The notes under the pieces are model-generated. The model was given only the letters and a program-made list of their open reading frames with translations. It had not been told where the DNA came from and did no database searches. Shown here piece after piece: positions 1 to 11,290 of a stretch of 64,000 nucleotides of DNA. A program made the position numbers and the translations under genes. This DNA is from Kuschelorhynchus macadamiae (taxonomy: Eukaryota > Arthropoda > Insecta > Coleoptera > Curculionidae), in the NCBI GenBank assembly GCA_030620095.1, contig JAUTXW010000599.1:1-64000 (forward strand), in the 5' to 3' direction. The first letter of the stretch is position 1. Each line of letters starts with the position of its first letter.

Positions 1-770
1 CATTAGCTGATTGAAAATTCTTTTTCTCGTCCGTATTACTTAATTTTCAGGTTTTATTGAACATTTAGTTTGTTGTTTTGTGATTCTTTAGCTATTTTCA
101 TAAAACATTTTACACAGTTGATCTAATATTTGGATAGTGATCTTTATTTGAATATACTTTATTATTTTTTTTAAAACTTCAATTAAGGCCAATTTCTTTC
201 ATATGTTATATAAAATAACCTACAACAGATATATGTTTCTGGAAACATTTTGGGAAGCACTGAACTTGTTAATAAATGTTATTTGTTGAATATGCTTCGT
301 TTTTTTTTTTTTAACTATTAACTTTAATTAATTTTATCTTAGTGGTCTTGAGGAGTGGTACTCATAACATCTAGAGCGGTTAACAGTCAGCTGGTATAGA
401 ATTGTTGGCGCCTTTATAAACAGAAATCGAACCAATCTCCCTGAGCAGTCGGTGATTTGCACACTAACTTTACTGCCTCTCTTTCAATCAACCACTTAGT
501 GTAGATTTATATTATCTTAAAACAAAAACATACTTTCTGCTATCAAACAGAGAAAGAGTGTGGCAACCGACCTTTTATTTCATCTACATTCACAAATCAA
601 ACATAGATCACCTTGAAATTAGTTATTTTTCCAAAATTAGGTTCGTAAGCACTTTTTAGTTGTTTATTTTTTTTGCAATGGTCACTACCAACATTTTATT
701 TCTTGTATATTTCCACTCACACATGGATCATAAAAATAAAAAAATATATATTACAAAAAACAGTATATAA
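1..770. other. AT-rich DNA without recognisable gene
   Basis: No coding similarity was recognised on either strand. The stretch holds homopolymer T and A runs and ordinary AT-rich sequence only. Confidence 0.5.
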
Positions 771-781
771 ATCAATTTTCA

Positions 782-962
782 TCGATTAAAAACGTTCGAA
801 ACAATATCGAGTTAGAATATCGACCGCGCGACCTCTGAACAATTGAACATGCCGACGTGATGCCGCGACCGATCGATCGAATTATTGAGAAGAGACCGGC
901 TGATGACCCAAATTTTAAGATGGCTCTTCTAAATTTGGAATTAACTGAGGCGAAGCCCATTT
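782..962 (+). pseudogene. Ty3/gypsy-like pol scrap (end of RNase H region)
   Basis: The plus frame starting at 782 reads through about 60 codons with one internal stop. It contains LEYRPRDL, then IEHADVMPRPIDRIIE. This resembles the segment of Ty3/gypsy polyproteins where the RNase H domain ends (EYRPG...HADALSR-type motif) before the integrase. It is short and broken, no LTR was found nearby, and the flanks are not coding. The assignment rests on one motif and is tentative; a chance match is possible. Confidence 0.35.
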
Positions 963-1089
963 AGTAAATATACTATTATTCATTTCACCATGGTAATCCA
1001 TTGTCATTGATTTTGAACAGAACAATAAGCTTAGGCAAATCAATTGTCGCTGTTATCCACTAGAAATATTCATATATTTACGTAAAAAA

Positions 1090-1510
1090 CAAGCTCTAAG
1101 TGGAGAAATATGGGTTTTTTTAATTAATGCCTTTCTGTTATCATCCTTTCTAAATTTATAGCCCAATTCATTCAGCAGAATACGCAGAGAGGTATCACCA
1201 ATATGTCCAATTTCTTAATTTTTTAACTCTTCATTTAGACTCTTAATAACATGTTTTTCTAAAAAGAAAAAATGTGTTATGAATATCGTTAAAATAAAAA
1301 TCATATTTGATAATAAATGTATTATCAGTCACTGCCTAAAGGAAACTTACTGTCTTTGTACATGTTATATAATGTATTTCGAACATCCATTTTGGTGCTG
1401 TCGAGGTGAAGAAAGAACTGGATTTTTTCTTTCCTTTTTCGAATGGAATAAACAGTCTTGCGAGAAACTTTTAAAGCAGCTGCGACCCTCTAAAATTCAA
1501 TAATTTATTG
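1090..1510 (-). pseudogene. IS630/Tc1-like DDE transposase, N-terminal remnant
   Basis: On the minus strand, pieces in shifted frames give a helix-turn-helix stretch (RVAAALKVSRKTVYSIRKRK, around 1430-1500). Further on comes IGHIGDTSLRILLNELGYKF followed by RKDDNRKAL (about 1110-1225). The second piece matches the 'TLRRxLKELGYKWRK' region that precedes the DDE core in a common insect IS630-like transposase family. No catalytic core follows, and frameshifts and a stop lie between the pieces. It may belong to the same broad family as the remnant at 8735-9432. Function is lost. Confidence 0.5.
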
Positions 1511-1560
1511 ACAAAAATATTTCGTCTTTTGTATCTTGAAACAAGTTATTTACCTCTTGA

Positions 1561-1734
1561 ACATATGTTACAGTTACAACTCAATATATTCACAGACGTG
1601 AAGCACCAAATGCTGAGCTTGCCTACGTAGAAAATTATCTTAATAAAGTAAATGAAAATACAGGATATGATAAGCTGTCATTATATGAAATTGCTTGCGG
1701 GTTAGAAATTGATTGGTTAAATAAAAACCTATAA
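1561..1734 (+). other. Unassigned short open frame
   Basis: An open frame between stops encodes 57 codons without an ATG near its start. It includes HRREAPNAELAYVENYLNK and ends IDWLNKNL. The composition looks protein-like rather than random, so it may be an exon or transposon scrap, but I do not recognise a family. Confidence 0.2.
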
Positions 1735-2682
1735 TAATAAAAAGAGTACTTACCGATGTTTCGAAATTTCAAAAGAATAACTTCAAAAAAAAACTGGTTA
1801 ACTAAATATAGGGTCGAAAACTCAAAAAAATTCAATAGCAAAAAAAATTGAAATCCACTGACAAATATCAATATTGACAATAGTCAAGACATTCGCTTAC
1901 AGAATTACAGGTGTTTAATAATTGTAATAGACAAAGATGAACTCAATAAGGCATGTGTGTGCTGTATTCGGTAAATGATGACGCATAGGTAATCTCAAAA
2001 CGCGACAACTGTATGAAAAAATGGCAAGTTTTTACCAAAAAGAATAACTGCCTATTTATTTAACGTAAAAAACTATTAATTTCAAAATTCTGTTTTCACA
2101 CAAGAGCTAACTAAAGACCATCCATTTTGAGCGACGCGTAGCCCTTTCAAAAAATGGTAACATTTCCAAAATTCAAATACCCATTTATAGATAAATATCA
2201 CATCGTTACACATCTACATAAATTAAATTAAAAAACCATACCAATTACCAAAAACAAGGCATCTCTAATTTGAATTTATTATTTAATTTTTCAAACTAAA
2301 TTTAACATCGGGCGGATAAAAATAAGTAGTCCATAAAACTACGGCTTTAGATCTTGGGGTGATTATTATCTACTACTACTCTAAAAATGTACTTAGGTAA
2401 CCAGGGGTGAGTTATATAAGACAGCTGTGCACGTTGGGTTTCCCTCGGATGTCTAAAAAAACGCCCTTGGTTTTGTTATTTTTAAACGTCACGGTATAGT
2501 CTGGTGTATATCAGTGCTATCTTACGCCAGGTGTTTTTAGAGGCGCTTTATTATTATGCTCAGTCCTAGAGGAACTTTTCAGGGTTGTTAATATGTGTTT
2601 ATTTATATCTGGTATTTATTTGCGAGTGCTGTTTTTTTGTAATAAAATTCTCAACTTTTGAAAATGCTTGATTTTTCCTAGT
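1735..2682. other. No recognisable gene
   Basis: AT-rich sequence. Neither strand gives a recognisable protein similarity, and no repeat pair was recognised inside this stretch. Confidence 0.45.
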
Positions 2683-3880
2683 CTAACTTTGACTCTGGGC
2701 AAATTTGTTATTAATTATGAAACGGTTTTCAAAACTTAAACTACTGTTAACTATGCATTGTTTACTTAGGTCAAGTATATTTTAATTTTATGTACAGGGT
2801 GTCCGGATTTGGTTGCAAAAGCAGGGTATGTCGCTTATTTTTAAAGATAGAACCTTGCGGTTTTCACGAACCTGATCTAATTTTTTGTGAAACTCATAAA
2901 GCCGTAAACAAAATTTGCATAGCCTTCTTCGTTTATGAAATACAGGGCGAAATAGAAAATTTTGCATTTTGGGACCCCCCTCGTATCTGGGTTATCCTTT
3001 AACTTAAGGCAAAGGGAAAAGTTGCTGCTTATGCAGTTTTTTACGCTGGATCCAGTGGCGTAGTCATATTTTTCATTTGAGTTGTTATTTTTTAGATATG
3101 ACCCAAAGTTGGGTTTTTTTATACGACAGTTGATTTTTGCTGCTTGTTACATAATAATTTATTACTGTTTTGTTCTTGTGTTACATAAATCTAGGTAGGT
3201 GGTACTTTTTTTGGTGCGAAATTATCAATACATATTTTGATAAATAGATTTAATTACATATTTATTTTGATTTATTGTTAGGATGTAGATATTGTTAACG
3301 ACTTTAAATTAAAAGCCAGCATTGTTTTGCATGGCCTACTGCAAAATTTGGGATGATAATTATAAAAATTAGGATTTTTGTTGTTGTTTATTAAAATAGA
3401 CCCATACTATTATATATTTTTGAGAAGTTTTAACAGGACAAATCAATTTCTGGATAAATATATAGGGTGTCCCATTTAAAAAACACTATTACAATATGAC
3501 TACGCCACTGGATTCAGCGTAAAAAACTGCGTAAGCAGCAATTTTTCCCTTTGCGTTAAGTTAAAGGATAACCGAGATACGAGGGGGGTCCCAAAATGCA
3601 AAATTTTCTATTTCGCCCTGTATCTCATAAACGAAGAAGGCTATGAAAATTTTGTTTACGGCTTCATGAGTTTCACAAAAAATTTGCTCAGGTTCGTGAA
3701 AACCGCAAGGTTCTATCTTTAAAAATAAGCGAGATACCCTGCTTTTGCAACCAAATCCGGACACCCTGTACATAAAATTAAAATATACTTGACCTAAGTA
3801 AACAATGCATAGTTAACAGTAGTTTAAGTTTTGAAAACCGTTTCATAATTAATAACAAATTTGCCCAGAGTCAAAGTTAG
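2683..3880. repeat. Foldback element with 388-bp inverted arms
   Basis: The left arm (2683-3070) and right arm (3493-3880) are inverted copies of the same length with only scattered mismatches, around a 422-bp loop. Both arms contain a motif beginning TACAGGGTGTCCGGATTT, at about 2790 and about 3770. Each arm carries the same 70-codon open frame (starting MYRVSGFGCKSRV). Because the frame is identical in both arms it is better read as a shared repeat than as a gene. The loop contains a second motif, AGGGTGTCCCATTT, at about 3463. A diverged copy of one arm lies at 46440-46640. Arm ends are sharp, but no target duplication was identified. Confidence 0.85.
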
Positions 3881-3959
3881 TTATATTTATACTAAAATTA
3901 GTATAAGTATAGTAAAGACACACAATTTGATAATTTGAAATCAGTTCATTAAGCATTTT

Positions 3960-4300
3960 TTAAGGCTGAATTTTTAAGTATTTTATAAAGCCGCCATCTT
4001 GGATTCGTACCAAAACTTTACCAGTTGATTACTACATAATACTTGATTTTTGTACAAAATTTGAGAAGATTGGATAATTGCTTTTTTGGTAATAGTTTTT
4101 TTTAACATTTCACTAGGCCGCCATTTTTATTTGCCAAATTGGATTTTTATCAGGATGTTACCAGCTCATCCCCATATGACCCTTAATTTTTGACTAAACT
4201 TTGAAATCAATCAGGTAAGTACTTTTTTAGATATGCTGCGAACAGACAGACCGACGGAATCGGTTACAACGACTCAGTACTTCCCTTTTAAGAGGGACGT
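3960..4300. repeat. Copy of a dispersed 'GCCGCCATCTTGG' tandem-repeat family
   Basis: Diverged units of about 150 bp contain 'CCGCCAT(C/T)TT', 'TACCAG', 'CCCCATATGACCCTTAATTTTTG' and 'CAAATTTTG'-type blocks. The same blocks recur at 15330-16020, 20510-20700, 21780-22560, 42240-42560 and 57260-57370, which shows a family of dispersed short tandem arrays. Confidence 0.6.
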
Positions 4301-5285
4301 AAAAAAAAGAATTATTTTGAGAGTTTTAGGCGTTTATAAAAAACTAACAAAAATGCAGAGGTTTTGTTTCACGCCTTGTATGTACTGTTTTTATGGGCAT
4401 ATGCAGTCAAGCAAGTAGAGGCACATACAGAACAGATTGGCCAAACGAACATCAAAAACGGCATCTCAATAACGCGTTTCGCAATTGAAATATCTATCTT
4501 TAAACTTTGATAAAAAAAATTCTTGCTGTACTATTTATAGCAGTTTATTTTTGTTTAACCAAATAACTATACATGCAAATATAAAATGTGTAAGGTTTTT
4601 TTTCATTTCATTCATTCTTTTAATAGTTTTGATAGGATAAAAAACACGTATAAATGACATCTTAACCTAAATTGAAAAAAAGTCGAAGAAAAAAATGATT
4701 CTATTAGATCTTATTATCAGGTTCAGTTTTACTTGATCGTTCGCCATATAAAAATAAACCACTGAAAAGCATTTATGGATGATATATAAGCTATGCACAA
4801 TTATCGTCTGTACAAGGAAGTATCGATTAACTCGAGAGTGTAAAGTTGGCAACTAAATCTAGTTTCTAATTAGCCAGTTGCAGAACATCTTAATGAATGG
4901 TACTGTATATATTCGAATTATTTCTGGTCTAATAAATAGCTACTATGTGTGGTTGGTTATGCGAATTTGTATAACTGTTCGTGTATTTGTATGAAACTGG
5001 TTAGCAGTTGGAGCATTGGAGAGTTCTAGCACTGGCTTTAAATAAAGTTTGAATCTATTGTCTAAAATTTCAATAAACAGCAGTTTGATATAAATATTAA
5101 TAATTTAATATTTATAAATTAATAAATAGTATGGACACTTATATTTGAATTCTGATTTACTTTTTGACTCGTTTTTATTTTGTGCTAATATTCTACAAAA
5201 TATTTACGAAATCAGGTGAAATATTTTACATAGTTTCACTTATAATCAGCCATAAAAAAAGAAAGTAAATAAAAAAAATGTTCTG
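4301..5285. other. No recognisable gene
   Basis: Short open frames here look like noise and show no family motifs. Confidence 0.45.
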
Positions 5286-5289
5286 CATG

Positions 5290-5595
5290 TCTACCATTAA
5301 CCTCGACACAATTTATCATATTTTTTTGCATTTATAATTGCTTCGTACTTATTTTGGTTTACATTTCTGATTTAATCAACAATTTTTCTCCGAATTTCTT
5401 CAATATTATTATTTCTTTCTCTATCTATAAACTGTTTCTTTCAAATAGTCCCAAAAGAAAGTATCCATAGGCGCTAGATCTGGGCTGTTCTCGGGCCAGC
5501 TGATTATTCCATATCATCTCTCCACACTTATAATTATTTTGAAGAACGTCTCTCACTGCCACAGTATTATGGGGTGGCGCCCAGTTATAGAGTAA
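5290..5595 (-). pseudogene. Tc1/mariner transposase, C-terminal fragment
   Basis: Minus-strand frames read APPHNTVAVRDVLQNNY, then after a frameshift WPENSPDLAPMDTFFWDYLK and ETVYR, then scattered codons of the C-terminal tail. These correspond to the second catalytic region (QDGAPPHN) and the 'WPPRSPDLTPLDFFLWGYLK' block of insect mariner-like transposases. The aspartate expected before GAPPH is not visible (the codon reads Asn). With several stops and frameshifts this is a dead fragment. No terminal repeats were identified for it. Confidence 0.75.
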
Positions 5596-5599
5596 TAAA

Positions 5600-6079
5600 A
5601 AATCTCATAAGGTATGGAAAACGACTACAAGGTGACCCATCAATAGTTTAAGCCACTTCCATGGTTTGGGATTGATCTGATTACAAAATTCTTTCTTTTC
5701 ATCACGTGCAGGTAGTACCATCCAGTTTTAGGTCAATTTATGCGTTTTACCTATTGTTATCCTTTCATAAACACTGAAAATGGTCTCCAAAGGCGGGCGG
5801 GGGGATAATTATAGAAATAATTTAAATTTAAGGAAATTTTATTTTAACAAAATGAAAATTATACATAATATGTACATAATAAATAAGTTCTTTATTTCCA
5901 ACAGGCCAAAGCCCAATTACAGGAAACTGTATAATATGACTGTAATAACCAATAAATTATATATAATGTAAAAAAATAAAAAAATTATGAGCTTAAACTA
6001 AGAAAAAATGAATATGAATATAAAACTCAAATCAAAAACAAAATAAAATGAAATAAAACAAACAGTCAGACAAGGAGAC
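5600..6079. other. AT-rich spacer, possibly LINE 3' tail
   Basis: No gene is recognised. The A-rich, T-poor stretch at about 5960-6070, next to the 3' side of the minus-strand LINE, may be its 3' untranslated tail. Confidence 0.35.
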
Positions 6080-8640
6080 ATAGGGAAGATTAGGGGGGAA
6101 AGCCAGAAGCCAAGGGCAAATGCTGAATGATATTGGGCAGATTATCTGAATGGATATCGCAGGATTCAGATATAGGATTAAAGTTGCTACACGTAATGTA
6201 AACGGGGCTTTGGTAGAGAATGTTGGAATGTGCCAGGTCGAGAGCAAACATAGGTTGACGTCTGGCCGCCAATCGCGGTACATGAAAGGGAATTTCTCCC
6301 AACAGAAAAGGGCAGTCAATGTTCCCATTAAGTAGACGACATAAGAATGTCACCGACTCAATGTCTCGGCGGAGCTCCAATGGCAACTCCCCAAATCTGG
6401 ACAACAACAAGCCATGATCGAACCCTCTATCAGGGTAGGCACCATCTTCCTTGAACATAAGGTATTTAAAGAATCTCCTCTGAACGGCCTCAACGGAAAT
6501 TTTATGGCATTTATATATAGGCTACCGCACGATGGAACCGTAGTCCAACTTGGATCTGACGAGAGAGTAATAGAGCAGCCTAAGAGCCAGTGAACTGTTA
6601 AAATGCTTACAAGTCCTGATAACAAACCATAACATTCTAGAAGCACTAGATACCATCTGTTCAATGTGAGTCTATCATCAAATACGATTCCGAGGTCTCT
6701 CACGGTTTTAGATCTGGACAGAATATTGTCGTTTATAGAGTAATTGAAGATAAGTGATGACTTGATTCTATGGTAGGACACGACGTGACATTTGGCAACA
6801 TTTAGGCTGAGCCGATTAGATGAACACCAATCACTAACTATATCAATATTTGACTGCAGTAGAAGGCAATCATTGAAAGTGTCAGTGCGATGAAAGATTT
6901 TTAGATCATCGGCATAGGCGAGTTTGGAGCAATTTAACACTCGAATCAGATCCTCCACGAATATATTAAACAGGAGCGGTCCAAGGTTAGAACCCTGCGG
7001 AACACCAGATGTCGGTATAAATGACTCAGACCGAAAACCGTCAATCTCGACAAACTGCCTTCGAATACATAGGTATGATTGTAAGAGTGTAGTGAGGCCT
7101 CTAGAAAAGCCGAAGATATTGCGTGCTTTTTGTAGCAGCTTGTGGTGATCGATCTGGTCGAATGCCTTGCTGAAATCTGTATAGATAACATTGACCTGAC
7201 CTCTGCAGTTAAGAGCGACGCAGAAATTATGTGAGAAAGAGCACAAATTAGAGATGCATGATAAATCCGTGTTGCTCGGGGGAAATGTTGGTTCTGATAC
7301 TGGAAAAAATGGACTTATGTAAGAGCATCTCAAATATTTTAGAAAAGTTGCAGAGAATAGAAATGAGCCGATAATTTTCGATTAAGGCAGAATCACCTTT
7401 TTTAAGGACAGGGCAAACCCGAGCAATCTTCCAGGCATCAGGAAAGACGCCAGAACTTAGTATGAGATTAAATATATGGCCTAGTGGACTACATAACGCT
7501 AGTGAACAGTCCCTTACAATGAAGCTGGGAATCCCGTCAGGGCCAGAAGTGATCCTGTTCTTGAGTCTTTTACTCGTTTCGATTACATCATCGGTAGTAA
7601 TTGAGGGGATGTCTACGGAGTCAGAGTGTGCTATCATAGGAATGTCTTTAATAGGCTGTGGATGTTCTATAAACAGTCGGGAAAAACGCAGCGCGGGCTG
7701 AAACAACACTGTCCGGACCAGAGTGAGTAGCGTCATTGGAGTCGGTCATGGCAGCTGGAATGCGAGAAGCGCATTTTTTTCCTTGTATAAATGACCAGAA
7801 GTTGGAGGGATCAGAGGTTATGTTGGATTCAGCGCGGTGAATGAAATCTCTATAGGCTATGTCAGACTTCAACCTAATTGACTTACGCAGTGTCCGATAG
7901 CTGGCCAGGTAGATGGCGGAGTTTCGAACCTTGAACCTACGATAGACCCTCTCTTTCTTGAACACCATATCGATAATTTCTTTCGTAAACCAGGGAGGAA
8001 ATCTCCTACGTCTACGTACTTTTAATGGTGTACATGCTGCAAAAATATCATTTAGAATGGCATAGAAGTTCTGACAGGAGCTGTCAACGTCGGAGCCATT
8101 AAGAACTGGAGACCAGTCGGTGCCAAGCATTAGCTCGTACATTACACGAAAATCAGCCTTTCTGAAATTAAATTGTGGAGGCTTGTTCCCGTTCACGGGA
8201 AAGCTGGGAACATGTGGGAGAGCATCTTGGAAGCTGACCAGCAAGGACGGATGATAAGGGTCCTCATCAACAATAGGCACATCATTCCTCGACACACTGA
8301 CTTCAAAGTCAGTGAATACCAGATCTAAACAGCGATCGCTGATGTTAGGTATAGTGTTGATTTACCTTAGATTAAGAAAATCACTAAAAGTAGACAAGGA
8401 TCTATGCTTGGCATTGGGAGGAAGGTAGGAGGTATATGATGGATTGTTAAAATCACCAAGGAGTAAGATATTTTTGTCCCTAATCATATCCACTAATGAA
8501 AGTGTTTCCAAAAAGCTGTCTACTTGGTTGTCGGTAGCGGAGGGCGGCATATAAATAACAAAGACATAAAATTCAAAATAACTTACAACTATTCTACAAC
8601 CTAAAACGTCTATTAACGGAATCTGAATATATATAATGAT
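6080..8640 (-). mobile_element. 5'-truncated non-LTR retrotransposon (CR1/jockey-type LINE)
   Basis: A minus-strand element holds the end of an endonuclease domain followed by a reverse transcriptase. The 5' side stops abruptly at about 8640, inside the endonuclease coding region, which is the usual result of incomplete target-primed reverse transcription. The 3' end is not sharply defined; an A-rich stretch lies at 5960-6070. ORF1 is absent. The order and motifs fit the jockey/CR1/I group; I cannot decide the clade by eye. Confidence 0.8.
6350..8638 (-). pseudogene. LINE ORF2: endonuclease end, reverse transcriptase
   Basis: From the 5' side (8638) the frame reads an apurinic-type endonuclease end including KNILLLGDFNNPSY, with FVIYMPPS before it. 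Next comes a linker with DLVFTDFEVSVSRNDVPIVD after a frameshift at about 8360. The reverse transcriptase includes KKGDSALIENYRLISIL, NVIYTDFSKAFDQIDHHKLL, TSGVPQGSNLGPLLFNIFVE and the catalytic box AYADD (about 6910). The coding strand is split over at least four frames (8362-8550, 7648-8295, 7248-7736, 6350-7333), so no full protein can be made. After RT the sequence becomes frameshifted where the thumb and C-terminal region should lie. It would normally act in target-primed reverse transcription. Confidence 0.85.
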
Positions 8641-8734
8641 AATAATAATGATAATATATATAGATAAGAGAATTTTTATTATCTATTATTATACAACAAT
8701 TAAATTATAATAGGTTATATTTTGAGGATTTGCC

Positions 8735-9432
8735 AACACCTCTTGTCATTAAGGGTCGACCGTCTGATCGATCAGGGTGTCAAGATCCCACATTTTCTCC
8801 TCCTATTTAATCAAATGCTGGACTGCTTTTCGCCAGTTCTCTGGTGTGACTTCCTTAATGGCTTGATCAAACAGTAGCTTAACATCTTTTATTTCAGATG
8901 TCGTGTTTTGTCTTCCTACAAATCCTTTCACTTGTGCCCGTATAGGATTTAGTTCGCAATGATATGGCGGTACGCGCAGCGCAGTTACATATTTTTCTGC
9001 TATATCTTGCATCTCAAATATTTTCGTTTCTAGCAAACAATTTCATCGCTTTCTAGTAAAAGTGCTTTTTGGTTAGTTATCAAAGGAATAGTTTCATCTT
9101 GACCAAGGTCCATCAGAATTTTATCCAGACTGGGTATTTTTTTTTAAATAAAAAGAGTGAACTTTTCTTTGAATTGCACATTTGGTATCTTCATCAAGGA
9201 CTTTTGCTGGTCTTCCTGGAGTTTTCTTGGGTTGTTCCACTTGACCTGCTACCTTTCTCTCCCGTAATAATTTGAAAACGGTGGACTTTCCAATTTCAAT
9301 CGTTCGGGAATATCGTTCAACAATTTTTTGTTCGTGTTTTATGCAATCGTGTACTTTTAAAATAATACCTTTTTCACTTACTGATAGTGGAGAATTAATA
9401 GAACATCTTTTCGTTGGAGTGAATGTCGCCAT
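8735..9432 (-). pseudogene. IS630-like DDE transposase with catalytic core deleted
   Basis: The N-terminal piece (9121-9432) starts MATFTPTKRC and includes SVSEKGIILKVHDCIKHEQK and GKSTVFKLLRERK, then KKTPGRPAKVLDEDTKCAIQ. This is a homeodomain-like DNA-binding region of an insect DDE transposase family. The C-terminal piece (8803-9036) includes VPPYHCELNPIRAQVKGFVG and VTPENWRKAVQHLIK, followed after a stop by EEKMWDLDTLID. Between them only about 85 bases remain, so the region with the first two catalytic acidic residues is gone. An internally deleted, dead copy. No terminal repeats were identified. Confidence 0.7.
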
Positions 9433-9779
9433 TTTATTAATATTCTTATAATACTAATATAGAACCAGCTAATCTCAATGGGAGGAAATCAAGAAGGATG
9501 CCAAAACTTTTGGCGATATCAGGGACAACAAGAAGAAACTACTTTGTCAACTAACCTTCCTCCTTAGATGACGAGATGAAGACGTAGTACCAAAATCTTT
9601 ACAAACGAAACACCACATAACATGAAAAAGTGCAAGAAACATCTGCAAATGAGCCAGTATGGCATTGGTATCCGTGATTTGGATATAAACGCTCGTTAGT
9701 TTTTAAATATTCATCTAAAATTAGCTTTTCTACTGGAGTAGTAAGTTTAAGCAACAGAAAAAGTTCCAAGGACTGCTGG

Positions 9780-10700
9780 ACTATCAAGACCTATACGACC
9801 TCTCTAAAAGCCAAAAGTTTGCCGTTACACCAAAGGACATACCCGTAGAAAGCATAGTGTGATCCGTTGAAGCAACAATTAGAAGACTTCCGGCAGAAGA
9901 AGCTGACGTAATAAAGTATGAAACAGCAAAGATCATCAAAAATTCTAATCCGCCTAAGTCGAACAACAGACAGATTGTTAAACAACAATACAGACATTTT
10001 GGTCCTTCTAGCTAACAAGGGAAATGCCACTGTCGTCATGGACAAAACAGATTACGTGAAGAAAATACTACTTTTGGACAACACCTACATGGTAATTCAA
10101 GAAGACCCGACCAGCAAAATTGAGAGACGGATAATCAATCTTATAAATGCATTCAACCTACCAGCAGAGTAGAAGAAGCTTATGCAGCTCAAGGATCCCA
10201 CGATTCTACGGACTACCCAAAATACACAAGGTTACTGTACCACTTCGACCTATCGTCAGTGCAATAGGATTTCCTACTTAGAATATATATCTTTCAAATG
10301 TTCTTAATAATGTTACAAGTAAAACACATTCATATATTAGAAACTCTACGCATTTTGTAGAATCACATCAACATCAACATACTTTGTGTTTCAAGGAACT
10401 TTTTATAAACAAACCTCAGGAACAGCCATGGGATCTCCGCTGTCACCAGTGGTAGCCAATATCTTCATGAAAACTTTCAGAAAGCCTCCCTGGGTTTCTT
10501 GTTCATCTGAATCAACAACATGCTAATATAAAATTTACAATGGAAATTGGATCAGAAGGCACAATTCCCTTTCTAGATGTTGTTGTACAAAGAAAAGGGG
10601 ATGGTTCCTTAGGACACTCTGTATAGAGAAAACTAAGGCATACGACCAGGTACCTAAATGCAAATTCCCATCATTATCCAGAACAAAAGAAATGCAGTTA
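9780..10700 (+). pseudogene. Penelope-like reverse transcriptase, YxDD block missing
   Basis: Fragments in shifting frames give KFAVTPKDIPVESIV, VLLANKGNATVVMDKTDY (9918-10172), FYGLPKIHKVTVPLRPIVSA (about 10200-10262) and FQGTFYKQTSGTAMGSPLSP (about 10390-10450), then VVANIFM. These are the RT3-RT4 region blocks of Penelope-like elements. Directly after 'VVANIFM' the sequence jumps to HLNQQHANIKFTMEIGSEG and FLDVVVQRK. The block with the catalytic YVDD, which normally lies between them, is missing, so the enzyme cannot be active even if the frames were continuous. Confidence 0.8.
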
Positions 10701-10954
10701 TTAATTCATTGATTTACAGAGCCCTCGCGATTTGTGACCAAGATTCTTTACAATCGGAAACAGAGAAACTCACTGAAGCTTTATAAGGGAATGGATATTG
10801 CACTGAGGATATTAGACGGTCAATTAAAAAATATAATCCTACTGCATGAAATGATACTAATAAGGAATTACCGATAGGAAGTGTAGTTCTTCCGTTTATA
10901 CACGGAACCACAGACAAGATTGCAAGGTTACAATCTTCAACACACACAAGAAAA

Positions 10955-11224
10955 TTGAACAGTGTTTGCGATCGCCAAAGGACATTATTCCTTTGCAAAC
11001 ATAAGGAGCATATGCAATTCCTTGTTCCTGTAGTGATGTCTATATTGGAGAAACTGGACGATCCATATCGACTAGGCTTAAGGAACATGAGCGATGTATC
11101 AGAAAGAAACAAATTGTACAATTCTATAAACGGAAAATTAGAGAATCTGTTGAAATTTATAAGCATTCTAACAATTTTAATAGAGCTACGGGCTTCAGTC
11201 TACATCATACGTGGGATTTCGTGA
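10955..11224 (+). pseudogene. GIY-YIG endonuclease domain of Penelope-like element
   Basis: A plus frame different from the long open one reads AYAIPCSCSDVYIGETGRSI followed by STRLKEHERCIRKKQIV at about 11010-11130. This is the GIY-YIG nuclease core of Penelope-like elements: YAI in the GIY position, VYIGETGR, then the conserved Arg/His segment. A cysteine pair precedes it (LFLCKHK at about 10990). Frameshifts separate it from the RT part and from the tail ESVEIYKHSNNFNRATGFSL further on. In intact elements it nicks target DNA. Confidence 0.75.
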
Positions 11225-11290
11225 AGTAAATATTCCTGAAGATGTCTCGTGCAATAGAAGGCGAAACGTCGGAAAATTATTCCATTTTGA

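Larger units (their letters stand above)
9475..11290 (+). mobile_element. Penelope-like retroelement, degraded
   Basis: Plus-strand coding debris of a Penelope-like element runs from about 9475 (TFGDIRDNKKKLL) through the RT region to a C-terminal GIY-YIG endonuclease at 11010-11130. It ends with a tail (around 11240-11290) that reads AAGATGTCTCGTGCAATAGAAGG and GAAACGTCGG, a block often seen at the ends of such elements. Frames change many times. Boundaries are approximate and no terminal repeat pair was identified. Penelope-like elements combine an RT related to telomerase with a GIY-YIG nuclease, and both parts are recognisable here. Confidence 0.8.

Noticed and set aside
772..960. Minus-strand 62-codon frame
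   Set aside because: The plus strand of the same stretch reads as a gypsy-like fragment, which explains the composition better.
2790..3002. 70-codon open frame present twice in inverted copies
   Set aside because: It lies in both arms of the foldback repeat with no recognisable protein family; best explained as repeat sequence.
4233..4418. 61-codon open frame next to a repeat copy
   Set aside because: It starts inside the dispersed tandem repeat family, and similar repeat copies do not keep it open.
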